Shown here piece after piece: positions 42,569 to 51,784 of a stretch of 64,000 nucleotides of DNA. Numbering within the stretch: the first letter of the stretch is position 1; each line of letters begins with the position of its first letter. The stretch is from the NCBI GenBank assembly GCA_946410455.1, contig CAMKAJ010000005.1, positions 30,609 through 94,608 on the forward strand, given 5' to 3'. The stretch comes from an uncultured Bacteroidales bacterium (GTDB taxonomy: Bacteria; Bacteroidota; Bacteroidia; Bacteroidales; UBA932). The notes beneath the pieces were generated by a model, which saw nothing but the letters and a program-made list of their open reading frames with translations, did no database searches and was not told the DNA's origin. The position numbers and the translations under genes are program-made.

Positions 42569-43753
42569 ATGGAGAATCTGCAGAAAAGAAATCTGGCAAT
42601 AGATATGTTCAGGGGATGCACCATGTTCCTCATGGTCATCGTAAACGACTTCTGGAAGGTCGCAAACATGCCCCACTGGCTCGAGCACTTTGACGTAATG
42701 GAGGATGGAATGGGCCTCTCGGACATCGTGTACCCGATGTTCCTCTTTGCAATGGGAATGTCCGTGCCCCTGGCCCTGGACAAGCGCGAAGCTAAGGGGT
42801 TGCCTATGCTGGATACCATTAAGCATATTCTCAGCCGCACTCTGGCTCTGCTGGTGATGGGCGTATTCATATTGAATTCAGATTTGGGAGTAAGCTCTCC
42901 GCTGGGTTATGGCAAGGGTATTTTCTGGTTGCTTATGGTAGTGGGTTTTTTCCTTATCTGGAATCAGTATCCCAAGGAGTCGCGCACGGCAAAGCCTCTC
43001 AAACTCTGCGGAATCTTGATACTTGCCTTTCTTGCAATTACATATAAGAACCCCGATGGCGGCCCGTTCAAGACAGGCTGGTGGGGGATTCTCGGGCAGA
43101 TTGGCTGGATGTATCTGTTCTGCTCGTTGGCCTACTTGATTTGCGGCAGACGAAAGTGGGTTTTGGCGGTGCTGTGGGGAGTTTTCTGCCTTGTGAATTT
43201 GAGCGTGACACCCATGCGTGACAGTGCTCAGTTGCTTGGACCCAATGTGCTTCACGATTTTTCCGAGGCCCTTCATCTGGGCCAGGGCCACAGCGTGATA
43301 ATGGCTCTTGGCGGAATGCTGTTGGTCCTTACCGAGCGCAGGCTTGCGCATAGGAGTACAGTGGCAAAGCTTACTGTTGCTATGACGGTAGCTGCTGCCC
43401 TTGCCGGGGCGGGTGTCTTGACACATCGCTGGTGGATTATTTCCAAGGGTCTTGGGACCTTGCCGTGGTGCCTTCTTGTATCTGCGATTTCGGTTGCGTT
43501 TTATGCTGTCTTGCGCCTCATGGAGAAGTACGGAATTACTCATTGGTTCACCCCTCTCAAGCCCGCCGGCACGGCTACACTTACAGTTTATATGATACCA
43601 TATTTCCTTCTGAGTATCTGGGTGTTCGTTAATCCTGTAATTCCTTCCTGGATGAGCGGATGGACCGGGGTGACGGTGTGCTGTCTGTTCGGGTGCTTCG
43701 TTATGGCTCTTGCCTGGATTCTGGGCAAGCTTAATATCAAGCTCAAGATATGA
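42569..43753 (+). CDS. DUF5009 / heparan-alpha-glucosaminide N-acetyltransferase-like membrane protein
   Basis: 394 residues from the ATG at 42569 (a TTG three codons earlier overlaps the promoter). Ten or more membrane helices. The N-terminus RNLAIDMFRGCTMFLMVIVNDFW and GLSDIVYPMFLFAMGMSVPLAL match the HGSNAT/YeiB-type acyltransferase pattern in which a membrane enzyme moves acetyl from cytoplasmic acetyl-CoA to a terminal glucosamine on the other side. In HGSNAT a luminal His in TM1 loop is key; the corresponding residues here would need alignment. In this locus it could re-acetylate glucosamine ends so that N-acetylhexosaminidases can act. Confidence 0.82.
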   Translation: MENLQKRNLAIDMFRGCTMFLMVIVNDFWKVANMPHWLEHFDVMEDGMGLSDIVYPMFLFAMGMSVPLALDKREAKGLPMLDTIKHILSRTLALLVMGVFILNSDLGVSSPLGYGKGIFWLLMVVGFFLIWNQYPKESRTAKPLKLCGILILAFLAITYKNPDGGPFKTGWWGILGQIGWMYLFCSLAYLICGRRKWVLAVLWGVFCLVNLSVTPMRDSAQLLGPNVLHDFSEALHLGQGHSVIMALGGMLLVLTERRLAHRSTVAKLTVAMTVAAALAGAGVLTHRWWIISKGLGTLPWCLLVSAISVAFYAVLRLMEKYGITHWFTPLKPAGTATLTVYMIPYFLLSIWVFVNPVIPSWMSGWTGVTVCCLFGCFVMALAWILGKLNIKLKI

Positions 43754-44805
43754 AAAGACGTTCATTTTTGAAAGGTGCAGCGCTTGTTGCAGCGTCTGCT
43801 TTATTTGATTCGCAGGCGAGCCTGCAGGCGATGGATCGCAGATCCAGGCGCAAGCCCTCCGAAGCTGCAGCGGACTTCAAATTCCGACCGGACGGGAGCT
43901 TTAAGCTGATACAGTTCACAGACACTCATTTTATCAGCGGAGATTCCCGCTCTCAGAGAGCTATGGAATGTGTCTGCGAGGCGCTGGATGCAGAGAAGCC
44001 AGACCTGGTTATTCATACAGGTGACATTCTGTTCGGCCGCCCCGATATTGAATCGGCCATCGAGATTCTTACGCCAATATCTCAACGTGGAATTCCATTT
44101 GCTGTGGCCCTCGGAAATCACGATTCGCAGTTCGGCTCCAGCAGGGAAGATGTGTATGCTGCCATCAGATCTCTTCCGGGCTGTATTAATACTGCGCCCA
44201 AGCCGGGCGTTTATGGCTGCTCCAACGATGTGATTACCCTTTCAAGTCCTGCCGGGCCTGAGCGGGCGTTTTATCTTTTTGATTCTATGGATGCAGTTGT
44301 GCTCAAAGGGGAGGAAGAGATACATAGTTACGACTATATTAGGCACAGCCAGATAGGATGGTACAGAGCATGGAGCGAGAAGCTCCGGGAGCAGAACGGC
44401 GGGGTCCCGTTGCCTTCAATGGCCTTTTTCCATATTCCGCTCTGCGAAATGGCAGAGGGGCTGGCTTCTCAGGAGCGCACTATTGCAGGCAATTGGTGCG
44501 AGCCTCCGTGCCCTTCGAGGGTCAACAGCGGCTTGCTGGCCCAGTTCCGCGAGATGGGAGATGTAAGGGCTATAGTCAACGGGCACGATCATGATTGCGA
44601 CTTTGTGATGAAGTATGGCACGCTTTATTACATCTATGGCCGCTACAGCGGGGGAGATACCGTTTACAATCACCTTGGCGAGAAGGGCTGGGTAGAGCCA
44701 AAGTTGTCCGGCTGCAGGATTTTTGAGTTCCGGTGCGGCCACTCAGAAGTGAATACCAAGGTCCGGCTTTACGGCGGCATAGTCCAGCAAGAAATGGCCA
44801 TATAA
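43750..44805 (+). CDS. Tat-exported calcineurin-like metallophosphoesterase
   Basis: 351 residues, ATGA overlap with the acetyltransferase gene. The N-terminus MKRRSFLKGAALVAASALF is a twin-arginine signal. Metal-binding blocks: LIQFTDTHF, LVIHTGDILFGRP, AVALGNHDSQFG, MAFFHIPL and VNGHDHDCDF, a full dimetal site of the purple acid phosphatase-like (DCR2/PhoD-like) group. Substrate unknown; in this locus it could remove the phosphate left by the NAGPA-type enzyme. Confidence 0.9.
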   Translation: MKRRSFLKGAALVAASALFDSQASLQAMDRRSRRKPSEAAADFKFRPDGSFKLIQFTDTHFISGDSRSQRAMECVCEALDAEKPDLVIHTGDILFGRPDIESAIEILTPISQRGIPFAVALGNHDSQFGSSREDVYAAIRSLPGCINTAPKPGVYGCSNDVITLSSPAGPERAFYLFDSMDAVVLKGEEEIHSYDYIRHSQIGWYRAWSEKLREQNGGVPLPSMAFFHIPLCEMAEGLASQERTIAGNWCEPPCPSRVNSGLLAQFREMGDVRAIVNGHDHDCDFVMKYGTLYYIYGRYSGGDTVYNHLGEKGWVEPKLSGCRIFEFRCGHSEVNTKVRLYGGIVQQEMAI

Positions 44806-44815
44806 GCTACGGGCG

Positions 44816-44846
44816 TTTGATAATCAGCGAAATTTTACTACTTTTG
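44816..44846 (+). promoter_or_regulatory. Promoter of glnS: TTTG and TACTTTTG
   Basis: TTTG 44816-44819 and TACTTTTG 44839-44846 are spaced by 19 bases, the same spacing as at the tRNA-Val promoter. The ATG at 44870 is 23 bases further on. Confidence 0.7.
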
Positions 44847-44869
44847 TTGGTTATTATGTAGAACGCTCT

Positions 44870-46522
44870 ATGGAAGAAGAACGTAAACTGAATTTTCTCG
44901 AGGAGATAATCGAGAACGACCTCAAGACCGGAAAGGTAGACAGCATACTTACACGCTTCCCTCCGGAACCCAACGGATACCTGCATCTCGGGCACGCCAA
45001 GAGCCTGTGCATCAACTTTGGCCTGGCCCAGAAATACGGAGGCAAGACAAACCTCCGCTACGACGATACCAACCCCACCAAAGAAGACACCGAGTACGTG
45101 GACTCCATAAAGGAGGACATCAAGTGGCTCGGATTCAATTGGGAAAAGGAGCTTTACGCCTCCGACTACTTCGACCAGCTCTATGAGTGGGCCGAGCAGC
45201 TGATTGAGCGCGGCCTGGCTTATGTAGACGACCAGACCCAGGAAGAAATCAGCAAGGGTCGCGGCACCGTGGAGACTCCCGGCAGGGAGAGCCCCTGGAG
45301 GAATCGCAGCGTAGAGGAGAATCTCAAACTCTTCCGGCAGATGCGCGACGGCAAGTACGAAGACGGAGCCAAGGTGCTGCGTGCCAAGATAGACATGGCG
45401 CATCCCAACATGTTCTTCAGGGATCCCATCCTGTATCGCATCAAGCACGCTCATCATCACAGGACCGGCGACAAGTGGTGCATCTACCCTATGTACGACT
45501 ACACCCACGGGCAGTGCGACTCCATCGAGCACATTACACACTCTATATGTACTCTGGAATTCGACGTGCACCGTCCGCTTTACGACTGGTTCATCGAGAC
45601 CCTGGGCATTTATCCGAGCCATCAGTATGAGTTCGCCCGCCTGAATCTGACCTACACCCTCATGAGCAAGCGCAAGCTTCTGGAGCTCGTGCAGATGGGG
45701 CTGGTGTCCGGCTGGGACGACCCTCGTATGCCTACGCTCTGCGGAGTTCGCCGCCGTGGCTACACCCCCGAGGGACTGAAGCTGTTCTGCGACAGGATTG
45801 GAGTGAGCAAGCGAGACCAGATGATGGACATCCAGCTGCTCGAATGGTGCGTGCGCCAGGACCTGAACGCCCGCAGCAACCGCTACATGGTGGTGCAGGA
45901 CCCCGTCAAGCTTACCATTGTAAATTATCCCGAGGGGCAGGTGGAGTGGTTCGACTGTCCGCTCAATCCGGCCGAGCCCGAGGGCGCCAGCCGCAAGGTT
46001 CCGTTCAGCCGCGAGCTCTATATAGAGCGCGCCGACTTTATGGAAGATGCGCCCAAGAAGTTCTTCCGCCTCAAGCCCGACGGGGAAGTGCGCCTCAAGT
46101 ACACCTACATCATCAAGTGCGAGGAGGTGGTCAAGGATGCTGACGGCAATATCGTGGAGCTTAAGTGCAGTTACGACCCTACGACCCGTCCCGGCGGCGG
46201 CGAGTGGCGCAGCGTCAAAGGTACCATACATTGGGTGAGCATACCTCATGCAAAGGAACTGGAGATTCGCAATTACGACCGTCTCTTCACCCTCGCAGAC
46301 ATGAGCCAGGTGCCTGAGGATAAGGACTATAAGGATTTCCTGAATCCCGAGTCGCTCGTGCTTGCAAAGGGATTTGCAGAGCCTGCCCTGCTAGACGATG
46401 CATCCGGAATAGCGGTTCAGTTCGAGCGCACCGGCTACTACATCAAGGACAAGGACAGTACTCCCGAGCACCCTGTATTTAACCGCACCGCAACACTCAA
46501 AGACTCTTATAAGCCCGAGTAA
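44870..46522 (+). CDS. glnS: Glutaminyl-tRNA synthetase
   Basis: 550 residues, normal length. Class I signature TRFPPEPNGYLHLGHAKS (HLGH at 39-42), the GlnRS-type block RYDDTNPTKED, YDYTHGQCDSIEHITHS, and LMSKRKLLELV (KMSKS equivalent). These specific blocks separate GlnRS from GluRS. C-terminal anticodon-binding beta barrels follow. It charges tRNA-Gln directly, so this organism need not use the Gat amidotransferase route for Gln. Confidence 0.97.
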   Translation: MEEERKLNFLEEIIENDLKTGKVDSILTRFPPEPNGYLHLGHAKSLCINFGLAQKYGGKTNLRYDDTNPTKEDTEYVDSIKEDIKWLGFNWEKELYASDYFDQLYEWAEQLIERGLAYVDDQTQEEISKGRGTVETPGRESPWRNRSVEENLKLFRQMRDGKYEDGAKVLRAKIDMAHPNMFFRDPILYRIKHAHHHRTGDKWCIYPMYDYTHGQCDSIEHITHSICTLEFDVHRPLYDWFIETLGIYPSHQYEFARLNLTYTLMSKRKLLELVQMGLVSGWDDPRMPTLCGVRRRGYTPEGLKLFCDRIGVSKRDQMMDIQLLEWCVRQDLNARSNRYMVVQDPVKLTIVNYPEGQVEWFDCPLNPAEPEGASRKVPFSRELYIERADFMEDAPKKFFRLKPDGEVRLKYTYIIKCEEVVKDADGNIVELKCSYDPTTRPGGGEWRSVKGTIHWVSIPHAKELEIRNYDRLFTLADMSQVPEDKDYKDFLNPESLVLAKGFAEPALLDDASGIAVQFERTGYYIKDKDSTPEHPVFNRTATLKDSYKPE

Positions 46523-46587
46523 TGAACGATTTCTTTATGTCGGCCATGCTCCTCGGAAGCATTCTCGGAGTCCGCTTTACCTTATAG
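46522..46587 (+). CDS. Possible 21-residue hydrophobic micro-ORF
   Basis: ATG overlaps the glnS stop (TAATG) and the frame MNDFFMSAMLLGSILGVRFTL ends at TAG 46585-46587, six bases before the aminotransferase ATG. It fills the whole gap between the two genes and is strongly hydrophobic. It may only couple translation, or be chance. Confidence 0.25.
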   Translation: MNDFFMSAMLLGSILGVRFTL

Positions 46588-46593
46588 CAGATT

Positions 46594-47793
46594 ATGGAAA
46601 TCAGCCAGAGAGCCATGAACATGCCGAGCTCGCCTATACGCAAGCTCGCTCCGTTTGCCGATGCGGCAAAGCGCAACGGCGTGCATGTGTACCATCTGAA
46701 CATCGGCCAGCCAGATATCAAGACTCCCGAATGCGGCCTTAAGGCGCTTAGGGAGATTGATCGCAAGATTCTTGAGTACAGCCCGTCGGACGGATATCTG
46801 TCGCTGCGCACCAAGATGGTAAGCTATTATGCCCAGTACGGCATCTACCTCAGCCCGGACGAGATTATCATCACTACCGGCGGCTCAGAGGCAGTGCTTT
46901 TTGCTTTCCTTACCTGTCTGGGGCCCGGAGACGAGATTATCGTAACAGACCCTTTCTACGCCAATTACATGGCCTTTGCCATTTCCGTGGGGGCGGTTGT
47001 CAAGTCTGTGAAAACCAGCATCGAGGACGGTTTCCGCCTGCCCTCGGTAGAGGAATTCGAGAAACAGATAACTCCACGCACCAAAGCTATCCTTATCTGC
47101 AACCCCAACAATCCTACCGGGTATCTTTATACCCGCCAGGAAATGCAGCGCCTGCGCGACTTGGTGTTGAAGTATAATCTTTTCCTCTTCTCCGACGAGG
47201 TGTACCGCGAGTTTATCTATACCGGCATGCCCTACATCAGCGCCTTCCATCTGGAGGGCCTGGAAGAGAACGTTATACTGATAGACTCGGTGTCCAAGCG
47301 CTACTCCGAGTGCGGAATAAGGATTGGCTGCCTGTGCACCAAGAACAAGAAGGTGCACGACGCAGTTATGAAATTCTGCCAGGCCCGGCTGAGCCCGCCT
47401 CTTATCGGACAAATCGTTGCCGAGGCCAGCGTAGATGTAGATAAAGACTACCTGCGTAGTGTTTACGAGGAGTATCTGGACCGCCGCAACTTCTTGATCG
47501 ACGGCCTGAACAAGATTCCCGGAGTGTACAGCCCCATACCTATGGGCGCCTTCTACACTGTTGCCAAGCTCCCGGTAGATGATGCTGAGAAGTTCTGCAT
47601 CTGGTGTCTCAGCGAGTTCCGCTATAAGAATTCTACCGTCATGATGGCGCCGGCCGCCGGTTTCTATACCGATCCGGGCGAGGGCCGTCAGGAGGTGCGC
47701 ATTGCGTACATATTAAACAAAGAAGACCTGGCCAAGGCCCTGGTGTGCCTGGAGAAGGCACTTGAAGCATATCCCGGACGTGTGTTTGATTAA
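46594..47793 (+). CDS. Pyridoxal phosphate-dependent aminotransferase, class I (aspartate-type)
   Basis: 399 residues. PLP Lys235 lies in DSVSKRYSECGIRIG, with the family blocks YHLNIGQPDIKTPE, TTGGSEAVLFAF, DPFYANY, CNPNNPTGYLYTR and SDEVYREF. This fold type I subgroup includes aspartate and LL-diaminopimelate-like aminotransferases; the exact amino acid cannot be assigned. Cytoplasmic amino acid metabolism. Confidence 0.9.
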   Translation: MEISQRAMNMPSSPIRKLAPFADAAKRNGVHVYHLNIGQPDIKTPECGLKALREIDRKILEYSPSDGYLSLRTKMVSYYAQYGIYLSPDEIIITTGGSEAVLFAFLTCLGPGDEIIVTDPFYANYMAFAISVGAVVKSVKTSIEDGFRLPSVEEFEKQITPRTKAILICNPNNPTGYLYTRQEMQRLRDLVLKYNLFLFSDEVYREFIYTGMPYISAFHLEGLEENVILIDSVSKRYSECGIRIGCLCTKNKKVHDAVMKFCQARLSPPLIGQIVAEASVDVDKDYLRSVYEEYLDRRNFLIDGLNKIPGVYSPIPMGAFYTVAKLPVDDAEKFCIWCLSEFRYKNSTVMMAPAAGFYTDPGEGRQEVRIAYILNKEDLAKALVCLEKALEAYPGRVFD

Positions 47794-47811
47794 TCAAAAG
47801 ATTCTATACCT

Positions 47812-48462
47812 ATGAATTTCGACCATTTTCTCCAACTCTTTGTGGTGAAGGAAAAGAGTTTCTTCCCCCTCTTCGTGCAGTCTGCAGAGAATATTCAGAA
47901 AGCAGCCCAGCTTCTTCTTGAGCAGACAAAAGAGTCTGACCCCGACAAGCGCCGTATACTTGCGCACCGCATCAAGGAATACGAAACCGCTGGAGATGAG
48001 ATTACAGATAAGATAATCGATGTGCTGATGGACGCTTATGTGACTCCTTTCGACAGGGATGACATTCATGAGCTCGCCGACATTATGGACACATTCCTTG
48101 ACAATATCCGCGATGCTTCCAAGAAGATAGCCATTTATCAGCCCAAGGACCCTTCCCGCAAGCTTATAGAGATTGCCGAGTATATCTGCAAGGCTGCCGA
48201 CAAGATGGTAGAAATCACAGGTCACTTCGACACTTTGCGCAAAGACGCCAAGCTGCTCGACCAGCTCTGCGACGACATTAAAGAAATTGAGCATACGGTA
48301 GATGACATCTACGAGAGCTATATGTCAACCCTCTTTGAGAAGGAGGCCAACGCAATTGAACTGGTGAAGAAAAAGAATATTGCCCAGGCCCTTGAGGATA
48401 CCTCCGACGTGGCCAAGGCCGTATCTACGAGCATGCGTAGCATAGTGGTGAAAAACAGCTAG
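47812..48462 (+). CDS. DUF47 (PhoU-like) partner of the PiT phosphate transporter
   Basis: 216 residues, all-helical. Blocks RILAHRIKEYETAGDEITDKI and DPFDRDDIHELADIMDTFLDNI-type sequence (with DREDI-like acidic metal site) are typical of DUF47, a PhoU relative. It is two bases upstream of the PiT transporter gene, the usual pit-accessory arrangement, and probably regulates phosphate entry. Confidence 0.93.
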   Translation: MNFDHFLQLFVVKEKSFFPLFVQSAENIQKAAQLLLEQTKESDPDKRRILAHRIKEYETAGDEITDKIIDVLMDAYVTPFDRDDIHELADIMDTFLDNIRDASKKIAIYQPKDPSRKLIEIAEYICKAADKMVEITGHFDTLRKDAKLLDQLCDDIKEIEHTVDDIYESYMSTLFEKEANAIELVKKKNIAQALEDTSDVAKAVSTSMRSIVVKNS

Positions 48463-48464
48463 TT

Positions 48465-49541
48465 ATGGTCGTAATAGTAATAATCACGGCCTTAATTGCA
48501 CTGGCCTTCAGCTTTACCAACGGAATGAACGATGCGGCAAACTGCATCGCATCCGTGGTAGCTACCAAGGCGCTTCCCCCTAAAGTGGCTGTACTATGGG
48601 CCGCTTTCTGGATTTTCATTGCTATGTTCATCTTCGATACTACCGTGGCGGCAACCATGGGCAAGGGTATTGTGGATGAGAATTGCATTGATGTATATGT
48701 AATCCTTGCTGCTCTGCTTGGCTCGGTGCTCTATATTTTCTTGTGTACAAAGCTCGGCCTTCCGGTTTCGGCCTCGCATGCTCTTGTGGGCGGACTGATA
48801 GGGCCCGTCTGGTTTGTTTACGGCGGTCAGTATCTGGTTACAAGCGGCATTTTCAAGATTGTTGCTTTTATCTTTATATCGCCGCTTATAGGAATGGTGA
48901 TGGGCTTTACGCTCAACTGCCTCATTATGCTCATCTTCCGCAGGACCAATGTTAAGAAGGTAGATAAGACGTTCAGGCGCATGCAACTGGTCTCCAGTGC
49001 GGCTTTCTCGCTCGGCTTCGGCGGCAATGACGGGCAGAAGACAATGGGCGTGATTGCAATACTGTTTGCAACCGCCTTTGCTTCCAACCCCGACAATTCC
49101 GTGATGCAATTCCTGTATGGAAACGGAGCTATGGCTGCCCAGGCTGCCGGTTTTACCGGTTTCTATGTACCTATGTGGCTCAAGTTTACCTGCTATGGCC
49201 TTATTGCCCTAGGTACAATAACCGGCGGATGGTCTGTGATACGCACCTTGAGCGAGGGCCTCTCTAAACTCTTCCCTACGCAGGGCTTCTGTGCCGAGGC
49301 TTCCGGTGCCATTACTCTTATACTTACCGCCGTTCTGGGTATCCCCGTAAGTACAACCCACACCATTACCGGCTCAATAATAGGGACCGGCCTCACACGG
49401 GGAGTCAAAACTGTAAAGTGGATTACCGCAAAGAATATAGTATGGGCGTGGATACTTACCATCCCTGCCGTGATCGTGGTGAGCGGTACCATTTATTTGA
49501 TTATGGTGCACTGGCTTGGCTGCCCTGTAAAAACACTATAG
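48465..49541 (+). CDS. pit: PiT-family inorganic phosphate transporter
   Basis: 358 residues, ten or so membrane helices. The two PiT signatures are clear: FTNGMNDAANCIASVVATKALPP near the N-terminus and FGGNDGQKTMGV in the second repeat, plus GIPVSTTHTITGSIIGTGL and GLPVSASHALVGGLIG, the paired repeat motifs. Low-affinity phosphate import driven by protons or Na+. Confidence 0.95.
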   Translation: MVVIVIITALIALAFSFTNGMNDAANCIASVVATKALPPKVAVLWAAFWIFIAMFIFDTTVAATMGKGIVDENCIDVYVILAALLGSVLYIFLCTKLGLPVSASHALVGGLIGPVWFVYGGQYLVTSGIFKIVAFIFISPLIGMVMGFTLNCLIMLIFRRTNVKKVDKTFRRMQLVSSAAFSLGFGGNDGQKTMGVIAILFATAFASNPDNSVMQFLYGNGAMAAQAAGFTGFYVPMWLKFTCYGLIALGTITGGWSVIRTLSEGLSKLFPTQGFCAEASGAITLILTAVLGIPVSTTHTITGSIIGTGLTRGVKTVKWITAKNIVWAWILTIPAVIVVSGTIYLIMVHWLGCPVKTL

Positions 49542-49547
49542 TACATT

Positions 49548-51383
49548 ATGAAGGATTTCTGGAGAATAGTCAAGCGTTATGTAAGCCCTTATAAGGCTTA
49601 TTTAGGAGGCTCGGTGGTGCTTAACATGCTGAGCGGACTCTTCAACGTGTTCTCATTCTCCCTGCTCATACCCATCTTGCAGATATTGTTCAATATCAAT
49701 GAGATGCATTACGACTTCATCCCCTGGGATACTGCCGGTATGAGCTTCAAGGACATTGCCTTCAATAATCTTTACTGGTCGGTGACGGGTTTGATGGACA
49801 AGTGGGGAGCGGGCAACGTGCTTCTTATGCTGTGCCTTGCCCTGTCTCTTATCACTGCAATCAAGACGACTTGCTACTTTGGGTCCACTGCAGTGATGGT
49901 GCCTATTCGTACGGGTATTGTCAAGGATCTCCGTATGGAGCTGTACAACAAGATTCTCTCTTTGCCGCTCGGATTCTTCAGCCAGGAACGAAAAGGAGAC
50001 ATAATTGCCCGTATGAGCGGCGACGCGCAGGAAGTAGAAACGTCCATCACCGCTGCGCTTGATATGCTCATCAAGAACCCCATACTCATTACTATATACG
50101 TTGCAACGCTCATTGCTATTTCGTGGCAGTTAACGGTATTCGTGCTCATATTCGCCCCTGCGATGATATGGCTCATGGGATTCATTGGCAGGAAGCTGCG
50201 CCGCCAGTCCACCGAAGCACAACTGCTCTGGAGCGACACTATGAGCCAGGTAGAGGAAACTCTTGGCGGCCTGCGTATCGTCAAGGCTTTCCTGGCCGAG
50301 AAGAAAATGTCGCGCCGCTTTGAGGGCGTTACCGGGGCTATGAAAGACAAGAACAGCCGAGTGGCCACCCGCCAGGCTCTTGCCCACCCGGTGAGCGAGT
50401 TCATGGGCACGGTGATGATTGCTATCGTTCTCTGGTTCGGCGGAACGCTTATTCTTGGAGAGAGGGCCGTGATTGATGCTCCCACCTTTATATTCTATAT
50501 GGTGATGCTGTACAATATCATACAGCCCATAAAAGAATTCTCCAAGGCCGCCTACGGTATCCCCAAGGGACTTGCCAGCATGGCCAGAATAGACGCCATA
50601 CTCAATACCCCCAACCCCATAGAGGAGCCTGCCGAGCCCAAGGCTCTTAAATCCTTCGAGAAGAGTATCGAGTTCAAGGGAGTAAGCTTCCATTACGAGG
50701 ACGGCCGCGAGGTGCTTCGCGACATAAACCTTGTGGTACCTAAGGGCAAAACCATTGCTATCGTAGGTGCCTCCGGAGCAGGAAAATCAACCCTGGTAGA
50801 CCTGTTACCCCGTTTCTACGATGTCTCGGAAGGCAGCGTGTGCATAGACGGCACCGATATTCGCGATGTCTCGATACGCGACCTACGGAGTCTCATAGGC
50901 AATGTGAACCAGGAGTCTATTCTGTTCAACGACAGCATCTTCAACAATATTGCCTTCGGAGTAGAGAATGCCAGCAAGGAGGATGTGGAAGCAGCCGCCA
51001 TGGTGGCCAATGCCCACGAATTCATTATGGAGAAGGAGGATGGTTACGATACCAATATTGGCGACAGGGGAGTGAAGCTCAGCGGCGGCCAGCGCCAGAG
51101 GCTCAGCATTGCCCGCGCCATTCTCAAGAATCCTCCCATTCTCATTCTGGACGAGGCAACGGCCTCGCTTGACACTGAGTCTGAACGCAGCGTTCAGGAT
51201 GCCCTCGAGCGCCTCATGGCATCCCGGACAACCATAGCTATTGCCCACAGGCTCAGCACTATAAAGGGCGCCGATGAAATCATCGTCCTGAACGAAGGAC
51301 GTATCGTAGAGAGAGGCCGTCACGAGGAGCTTCTGGCGTTGGGCGGTTACTATAAGAAACTTCACGAAATGCAGTCGTTATGA
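49548..51383 (+). CDS. ABC exporter half-transporter, MsbA-like
   Basis: 611 residues. Six membrane helices in the first about 330 residues, then a nucleotide-binding domain with Walker A GASGAGKST (from Gly407), signature KLSGGQRQRLSIARA, Walker B ILILDEATASLD and AHRLSTI. Size and fusion order match MsbA or drug and lipid exporters. A homodimer is expected at the inner membrane. Ends in an overlap with the VanZ gene. Confidence 0.92.
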   Translation: MKDFWRIVKRYVSPYKAYLGGSVVLNMLSGLFNVFSFSLLIPILQILFNINEMHYDFIPWDTAGMSFKDIAFNNLYWSVTGLMDKWGAGNVLLMLCLALSLITAIKTTCYFGSTAVMVPIRTGIVKDLRMELYNKILSLPLGFFSQERKGDIIARMSGDAQEVETSITAALDMLIKNPILITIYVATLIAISWQLTVFVLIFAPAMIWLMGFIGRKLRRQSTEAQLLWSDTMSQVEETLGGLRIVKAFLAEKKMSRRFEGVTGAMKDKNSRVATRQALAHPVSEFMGTVMIAIVLWFGGTLILGERAVIDAPTFIFYMVMLYNIIQPIKEFSKAAYGIPKGLASMARIDAILNTPNPIEEPAEPKALKSFEKSIEFKGVSFHYEDGREVLRDINLVVPKGKTIAIVGASGAGKSTLVDLLPRFYDVSEGSVCIDGTDIRDVSIRDLRSLIGNVNQESILFNDSIFNNIAFGVENASKEDVEAAAMVANAHEFIMEKEDGYDTNIGDRGVKLSGGQRQRLSIARAILKNPPILILDEATASLDTESERSVQDALERLMASRTTIAIAHRLSTIKGADEIIVLNEGRIVERGRHEELLALGGYYKKLHEMQSL

Positions 51384-51784
51384 TGGCACGCACTAACATA
51401 CTTCGAATACTTACCGTGTTGTATCTGTGCACCCTGGCTGTGCTGTGCTTTGCCAACTTCAATAACGTGCAGCAGGAGCAGCATACGTTGTGGGGTATCC
51501 CTCTCGATAAGATTGTGCACTTTTTGATGTTCATGCCTTTCCCGGCGCTGGCCTTCTGGTCTCTTACCATGAAACGCCTGAGCTTGCCCAAGACCTTCTT
51601 GGCCTTTGCCGTCATATTTGCTGTAGGTTGTCTGATTGCTTGGGGGACAGAATATGTGCAGGGGCTCTTGCCGTACCGCCAGATGGATACTGAAGACTTT
51701 CGGGCAGACCGGATAGGCCTTGCCTGCGGCACCCTTATAGCATTCGTCGTTTTGGCGTTCTCCAGAAATAAAGCAAATGCGTAG
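51380..51784 (+). CDS. VanZ-family membrane protein
   Basis: 134 residues (133 if the second Met at 51383 is used). Four hydrophobic helices with the VanZ core: DKIVHFLMFMPFPALAFW, GTEYVQGLLPYRQMDTEDFRADRIGLACG. The conserved Glu, Asp and Arg of that block are present. VanZ confers low teicoplanin resistance in enterococci; most homologues, like this, have no known job but are envelope proteins. Overlaps both neighbours. Confidence 0.9.
   Translation: MMARTNILRILTVLYLCTLAVLCFANFNNVQQEQHTLWGIPLDKIVHFLMFMPFPALAFWSLTMKRLSLPKTFLAFAVIFAVGCLIAWGTEYVQGLLPYRQMDTEDFRADRIGLACGTLIAFVVLAFSRNKANA

Noticed and set aside
44807..46249. 480-codon minus-strand frame opposite glnS
   Set aside because: Antisense shadow of GlnRS; composition is that of reversed codons and the true synthetase has all its motifs.
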